Assembly (NCBI GenBank): GCA_036271855.1
Contig: DATAZV010000465.1
Span: forward strand, 1 to 24,160
DNA from: JAQGMJ01 sp036271855
GTDB taxonomy: Bacteria; Pseudomonadota; Gammaproteobacteria; Burkholderiales; JAEUOS01
Length of the DNA: 24,160 bases
Direction of reading: 5' to 3'
This document shows positions 20,610 to 24,160 of the stretch, one piece after another (position 1 is the stretch's first letter; every line of letters starts with the position of its first letter). Under the pieces are notes generated by a model. It ran no database searches. It saw only the letters and a list, made by a program, of their open reading frames with translations, and had not been told where the DNA came from. The translations under genes and the position numbers were made by a program.

Positions 20610-21788
20610 CTAGCGCTCGATCGCCAGCGCCACGCCCATGCCGCCGCCGATGCACAGCGCGGCCAGGCCTTTTTTGGCGTCGCGCTTGATCATTTCGTGG
20701 ATCAGGGTCACCAGGATGCGGCAGCCGGAAGCGCCGATCGGATGGCCGATGGCGATCGCGCCGCCATTGACGTTGATCTTGCTGGTGTCCCAGCCGAGCT
20801 CCTTGTTCACCGCGATGGCCTGCGCGGCGAAAGCCTCGTTGATTTCCATCAGGTCGAGGTCCTTGGTGGTCCAGCCGGCCTTTTTCAAACACAACTGCGT
20901 GGCCGGCACCGGGCCCATGCCCATGATGGCGGGGTCGACGCCGGCCGACGAGTAGGCGCGGATTTTCGCCAGCGGCGTCAGGCCCAGTGCCTTGGCCTTC
21001 TCGGCCGACATCATCACCACGGCCGCGGCACCGTCGTTCAGCCCCGAGGCGTTGCCGGCGGTCACGGTGCCTTCCTTGTTGAACGCGGGCCGCAACGCGG
21101 AAAGCGCTTCGACAGTGGTGCCGTGCTTGGGATATTCGTCGGCATCGAAGACAATGACGGCGCCCTTTTTGCCGGGAATTTCCAGCGGCAGGATTTCGTC
21201 CTTGAACCTGCCGGCCTTTTGCGCAGCCTCGGCCTTCATCTGCGAGCCGGCGGCGAACTCGTCCTGCTCGGCGCGCGAGATGTTGAACTTCTTCGCCACG
21301 TTCTCGGCGGTGACGCCCATGTGGTACTGGTTGTAGACATCCCACAGGCCGTCGACGATCATCGTATCGACCAGCTTGGCGTCGCCCATGCGAAAGCCGT
21401 CGCGCGAACCGTTGAGCACGTGCGGGCTGGCGCTCATGTTTTCCTGGCCGCCGGCGATGATGATTTCGGCGTCGCCGCACATGATCGCCTGCGCGGCGAG
21501 GTGGGTGGCCTTGAGACCGCTGCCGCAGACCTTGTTGATGGTCATCGCCGGAGTCATTTCATGGATACCGGATTTGATCAGCGCCTGGCGCGCGGCGTTC
21601 TGCCCGACACCGGCAGTCAGCACCTGGCCCAGGATCACTTCGCTGATCTTGTCGGTGCCGATGCCGGTTTGCGCCAGCAGGCCCTTGATGACATGGGCAC
21701 CCAGGTCGGCGGCGGCGATCTTCGCCAGCGAACCACCGAATTTGCCGACGGCGGTACGTTTGGCGGCGACGATAACGACTTCAGTCAT
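20610..21788 (-). CDS. Acetyl-CoA C-acetyltransferase (biosynthetic thiolase)
   Basis: 392-residue degradative/biosynthetic thiolase of the PhaA/AtoB type, condensing two acetyl-CoA to acetoacetyl-CoA or the reverse. All active-site residues are visible: nucleophile Cys88 (INKVCGSGLKA), EINEAFAAQ, His349 (IAIGHPIGASG) and base Cys379 (CIGGGMGVALAIER); length and numbering match E. coli AtoB. AGAGGAAA on the minus strand at 21793-21800 is a good Shine-Dalgarno for the ATG at 21788. No phaB or phaC adjoins it, so a role in polyhydroxybutyrate, ketone-body or leucine metabolism cannot be chosen from context. It stands alone, divergent from a Bug receptor gene. Confidence 0.95.
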   Translation of the reverse strand: MTEVVIVAAKRTAVGKFGGSLAKIAAADLGAHVIKGLLAQTGIGTDKISEVILGQVLTAGVGQNAARQALIKSGIHEMTPAMTINKVCGSGLKATHLAAQAIMCGDAEIIIAGGQENMSASPHVLNGSRDGFRMGDAKLVDTMIVDGLWDVYNQYHMGVTAENVAKKFNISRAEQDEFAAGSQMKAEAAQKAGRFKDEILPLEIPGKKGAVIVFDADEYPKHGTTVEALSALRPAFNKEGTVTAGNASGLNDGAAAVVMMSAEKAKALGLTPLAKIRAYSSAGVDPAIMGMGPVPATQLCLKKAGWTTKDLDLMEINEAFAAQAIAVNKELGWDTSKINVNGGAIAIGHPIGASGCRILVTLIHEMIKRDAKKGLAALCIGGGMGVALAIER

Positions 21789-21903
21789 GGTGTTTCCTCT
21801 GCGAAAAGTGGCTTGGGAACTATGCTACTCCGTTTGCGGGCCGGGGTTTACCGCATGACGTTGGACTGCGCGGGCCCCGGCGAAGGTGTGCGTACAGGCC
21901 AGC

Positions 21904-21921
21904 CTTAATAGCGCTGATAAG
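21904..21921. promoter_or_regulatory. Operator-like dyad in the thiolase/Bug divergent region
   Basis: CTTAATAGCGCTGATAAG is symmetric at 14 of 18 positions (CTTA..AGCGCT..TAAG). It sits centrally between the two divergent genes, where a LysR- or GntR-type regulator could act on either. No regulator gene adjoins it. Confidence 0.4.
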
Positions 21922-22082
21922 AGCCAAACATGCCGCCGCAATGGCCTCGTGCGCGGTGGGGCGGTATCATTTCATCCCTTCATCGCGTGACCCGCCGCGT
22001 GAATGAGAGCATCGGGATTTTTCTGTTCCACCGCGCCGTTTTTGCCGCTCGCGCACCGCGCTTCGCACCACCCAAAGATATA

Positions 22083-22089
22083 GAGGAGA
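22083..22089 (+). promoter_or_regulatory. Strong Shine-Dalgarno fixing a TTG start
   Basis: GAGGAGA lies 6 nt ahead of the TTG at 22096. No in-frame ATG or GTG occurs near a Shine-Dalgarno here, and the TTG directly precedes a full signal peptide. Confidence 0.8.
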
Positions 22090-22095
22090 CAAGCT

Positions 22096-23082
22096 TTGTT
22101 CCCATCGTTTCGCCCGACCCTGTTGCGCAGCGCCGCTGTCCTGCTGGCCGCCGCCCCGCTGTTCTTCGGCGCCGCGCACGCCGCCTACCCCGACCACCAG
22201 GTGACCATCGTCGTGCCCTTCGCGCCCGGCGGGGGCAGCGACATTGTCGCGCGCGCTCTCTCCAACTTCCTGACGCAAGACCTGAAGCAGACCTTCATCG
22301 TCGACAACAAGCCCGGCGCGGGCGCCAACATCGGCGCCAAGTTCACCGCCGCCGCCAAGCCCGACGGCTACACCATCATGGTGATCTCCTCGGTGCTGAC
22401 CGCCAACCCGACGCTGTACGCCAAGCAGCACCCCTTCGACGCGATCAAGGACTTCACGCCGATTGTCGAGATCGGCGATTCGCCCAACGTCATCGTCACC
22501 CGCCCCCAAAGCGGCATCAAGAACGTTGCCGACCTTGTCGCCCGGGCCAAGGCAGAACCCAACCTGCTCAACTATTCCAACCCGGGCGCCGGCACCGCGC
22601 CGCACATCGCGGTCGAATATTTCAAATACCGGGCCGGCATCAACATCACGAACGTGCCCTATTCGGGCGCCGGCCCCTCGATGCAGGCCGCGCTCTCCGG
22701 CGACACGCAGCTTGGTTCCTTTTCGCTGGGCAGCGTGGCGCAATACATGTCGTCCGGGCGCCTGGTCGGCCTGGTGCATACCGGCCGCGGCCGCCTGCCC
22801 GATTTTCCCAACGTGCCCAACATGGCCGAAGCGGGATTTCCGAATTCGGAGTTGGCCACTTTCCAGGTGCTGGTCGGCCCGGCGGGCATGCCCAAGGAGG
22901 TGGTGGACACGCTCGCCAAGGCAACGCTTTCGATCCTCAAGCGCCCCGATGTGCAGGAGACGCTGAAGAACACCGGCTTCGGCATCATTGGCGGCGGGCC
23001 GGACCAGCTAAAGGCGCGCATCGCGCAAGAGGTGCCGATGTACCGCGAGATGATCACCAAAGCCAACATCAAGGTGGAATGA
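22096..23082 (+). CDS. Bug/TctC-type tripartite tricarboxylate transporter receptor (TTG start)
   Basis: 328-residue periplasmic solute-binding protein. A signal peptide (residues 1-29, ending GAAHA, before AYPDHQ) leads to the family signature YPDHQVTIVVPFAPGGGSDIVARAL, then DNKPGAGANIGAKFTAAAKPDGYTIM, the GAGTAPHIAVEYF segment and VPYSGAGPSMQAALSGDTQ. It differs from the Bug protein at 10488-11453 throughout, so they are paralogues rather than a recent duplication. The start is TTG, supported by the Shine-Dalgarno at 22083-22089. No tctA or tctB is present, so it is another orphan receptor. The cupin gene follows after 44 nt on the same strand and is closed by a terminator, so the pair is probably one unit. 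Confidence 0.93.
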   Translation: MFPSFRPTLLRSAAVLLAAAPLFFGAAHAAYPDHQVTIVVPFAPGGGSDIVARALSNFLTQDLKQTFIVDNKPGAGANIGAKFTAAAKPDGYTIMVISSVLTANPTLYAKQHPFDAIKDFTPIVEIGDSPNVIVTRPQSGIKNVADLVARAKAEPNLLNYSNPGAGTAPHIAVEYFKYRAGINITNVPYSGAGPSMQAALSGDTQLGSFSLGSVAQYMSSGRLVGLVHTGRGRLPDFPNVPNMAEAGFPNSELATFQVLVGPAGMPKEVVDTLAKATLSILKRPDVQETLKNTGFGIIGGGPDQLKARIAQEVPMYREMITKANIKVE

Positions 23083-23126
23083 AGTTTCGTTCGAGTTTCA
23101 CCATTACCTAGACGGGAAGCCTCATC

Positions 23127-23603
23127 ATGGAAGTCAAATCCACCCTCCGAGTCGTGCACCAGGCCGACTACCCCGGCCGCCGCGGCGTGATCGACAAGCA
23201 GAATTACCAGCGCCTGGTCGGCTGGCCCGGCGTGGTCGATACCGAGCGCATCCGCATCGGCCGCGCCACCTACAAGCCGGGCGCCTATGAGCAATTGCAC
23301 TGGCACCCGATCGAGGCCTGCTATTACGTCATCGCCGGCAGCGCGACGGTGCGCAACTTCGAAGGCGAAGAGTTCGAGGTCGGCCCGGGCTCGATGATCT
23401 ACGCGCCCCCCGGCATCGCCGGCGCCCACGAGTGGGAGGTGAAGGAATACCTGGAGCTGCTGGACATCCGCGCCACCACCGATACCACGCGCAAGATCCA
23501 GTTCACCGTCGACAAGGAGAGCAAGCGCTCCTATATCGAGCTGGAAGACCTGGCGTATCGCGAGGCGCTGAGCCTGAAGTCCTTTTATCCCGCCGACGAC
23601 TGA
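23127..23603 (+). CDS. Cupin-domain protein
   Basis: 158-residue single-domain cupin. The first motif LHWHPIEACYYVIAGSATV gives His58 and His60, with Glu63 two residues nearer than in the usual HxHx(3-4)E; the second motif GPGSMIYAPPGIAGAHEW gives His101. A mononuclear metal site is likely but the shifted acid makes it somewhat unusual. The protein is cytoplasmic, with no signal peptide. Cupins include dioxygenases, isomerases and decarboxylases, so the reaction is not assigned. GGGAAG precedes the ATG. Being downstream of a Bug receptor gene suggests a role in metabolising the ligand. It is closed by a strong terminator. Confidence 0.85.
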   Translation: MEVKSTLRVVHQADYPGRRGVIDKQNYQRLVGWPGVVDTERIRIGRATYKPGAYEQLHWHPIEACYYVIAGSATVRNFEGEEFEVGPGSMIYAPPGIAGAHEWEVKEYLELLDIRATTDTTRKIQFTVDKESKRSYIELEDLAYREALSLKSFYPADD

Positions 23604-23618
23604 GCGGTACTGCTGCCG

Positions 23619-23653
23619 ACAAAGCCCATCGCTCGCGGTGGACTTTGTTTTTT
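23619..23653 (+). terminator. Intrinsic terminator after the cupin gene
   Basis: Stem of ACAAAG (23619-23624) / CTTTGT (23643-23648) plus CCATCG (23626-23631) / CGGTGG (23636-23641) with one internal C-A mismatch and a T-G wobble, CTCG loop, followed by six T residues (23648-23653). It acts on the plus strand only. Confidence 0.88.
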
Positions 23654-23674
23654 CCTTGCCGTTCTGTGCCGCCG

Positions 23675-24160
23675 CTACTCGACGTCGGTCGGGTCCAGCG
23701 GTTTGTCGCTGGGCTTCTCATCCGGCGAGAGCTGCCAGAAAATCCAGCCCGAGGCCGAGGTGATCAGGCCCATGCAGATGAAGGTGGCGTGAAACGCGCC
23801 CAGGGTCTCGCCGCTGTGGGCCAGGCCGGCAAAGGCGCGCAGCAGCGCACTGGCGATCATCACGCCGACCGAGATCGAGAGCATCTGCACCATCGACAAG
23901 AGGCTGTTGCCGGCGGAGGCGCCATCGCTGTCCAGGTCTTTGAGGCAGATGGTGTTCATCGCGGTGAACTGGATCGAGTTAACCCCGCCGAACACACCCA
24001 GTTGCACCAGATGCAACCACACCGGCTGGGTTGAAGACACCAGCGCGAATTCGGCGATGCCCAGGCCCACCAGCACGGTATTGGCCACCAGCACCGTGCG
24101 ATAGCCCCAGCGGGCAATCAACAGGCGCACCACGCCCTTGCTGGCGATGCCGGCGGCGGC
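23675..24160 (-). CDS. Major facilitator superfamily transporter (C-terminal part)
   Basis: C-terminal 161 residues of an MFS transporter; the gene continues past the window edge. The visible segments alternate hydrophobic helices with a basic loop near the start (KGVVRLLIARWGYRTVL, resembling the loop before helix 9 or 10 of drug:H+ antiporters), then GGVNSIQFTAMNTICLKDL, GASAGNSLLSMVQMLSISVGVMIASALLRAF and a final helix pair ending in an acidic tail SPDEKPSDKPLDPTDVE. This matches the 14-helix DHA2 (EmrB/QacA) class, where GNSL..M..Q...S.G is characteristic. It probably exports a drug or metabolite. It converges on the cupin gene, with the plus-strand terminator between them. Confidence 0.88.
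   Translation of the reverse strand, partial: AAAGIASKGVVRLLIARWGYRTVLVANTVLVGLGIAEFALVSSTQPVWLHLVQLGVFGGVNSIQFTAMNTICLKDLDSDGASAGNSLLSMVQMLSISVGVMIASALLRAFAGLAHSGETLGAFHATFICMGLITSASGWIFWQLSPDEKPSDKPLDPTDVE

Larger units (their letters stand above)
21789..22095. other. 307-nt intergenic region between divergent thiolase and Bug genes
   Basis: No coding frame here looks real. It holds the thiolase Shine-Dalgarno, an 18-bp dyad at 21904-21921 and a weak plus-strand -10 (TATCAT, 21965-21970, one mismatch, no clear -35). That -10 would give the Bug gene a leader of about 120 nt. I see no riboswitch-like or tRNA-like structure in it. Confidence 0.6.

Noticed and set aside
20607..20616. GCGCTAGCGC palindrome between the SRPBCC and thiolase stops
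   Set aside because: It includes the thiolase stop codon, has no T tract and is short for a GC-rich genome.
19539..21908. Plus-strand frame of nearly 800 codons across three genes
   Set aside because: It runs through the membrane protein, SRPBCC and the antisense of thiolase; composition is Arg/Gly/Ala-rich with no motif.

Overview
The window is a GC-rich, densely coded chromosomal segment with short intergenic gaps. Gene content points to a betaproteobacterium, most likely Burkholderiales: two Bug/TctC periplasmic receptors without their transporter, a nadE-glnB pair, a PIN-PhoH protein, a FemAB-like acyltransferase, a long class I fumarase and a PhaA/AtoB-type thiolase. I cannot place it to genus. 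I see no rRNA, tRNA, CRISPR array, insertion sequence or phage gene.

Layout. 1-1875: the 3' end of an ArnA-type UDP-glucuronate decarboxylase and an ArnD-type deformylase, the end of a lipid A aminoarabinose (polycationic peptide resistance) operon. 2041-4161: a PrxQ/BCP peroxiredoxin, a textbook intrinsic terminator, then a PIN-PhoH ATPase. 4209-4875: a toxin-antitoxin cassette (AbrB/MazE-fold antitoxin, Doc-type Fic toxin) with a palindromic operator over its putative -10; it converges on and overlaps the FemAB-like gene (4860-6014, minus). 6109-8330: glutamine-dependent NAD synthetase and PII protein, with an NtrC-like dyad between them. 8389-9344: a DsbA-fold HCCA-isomerase-like protein and a 42-residue basic protein that has its own promoter, palindrome, Shine-Dalgarno and two tandemly duplicated terminators. 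9569-12159: TIM-barrel amidohydrolase, Bug receptor and ankyrin protein. 12209-14381: FlK-type thioesterase, divergent from class I fumarase. 14493-18391: Sel1-repeat protein, a PAS-GAF-GGDEF-EAL c-di-GMP protein whose putative promoter holds a dyad between -35 and -10, and an exported GlcG/HbpS-like protein. 18636-20601: ECF sigma factor, multi-pass membrane protein and SRPBCC protein. 20610-21788 (minus): acetyl-CoA acetyltransferase. 22096-23603: second Bug receptor (TTG start) and a cupin, closed by an intrinsic terminator. 23675-24160 (minus): C-terminal end of an MFS transporter.

How the genes fit together: NadE uses glutamine and PII senses nitrogen and energy state, so their linkage suggests coupling of NAD synthesis to nitrogen status. 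The two Bug genes each sit beside a likely small-molecule enzyme (amidohydrolase; cupin), which hints at uptake plus catabolism of organic acids or aromatic breakdown products. Fumarase and thiolase are central carbon enzymes. The window is mostly housekeeping. The least explained parts are the 42-residue gene with its regulatory DNA, the ECF sigma-membrane protein-SRPBCC cluster with no recognisable anti-sigma factor, and several unassigned operator-like palindromes.
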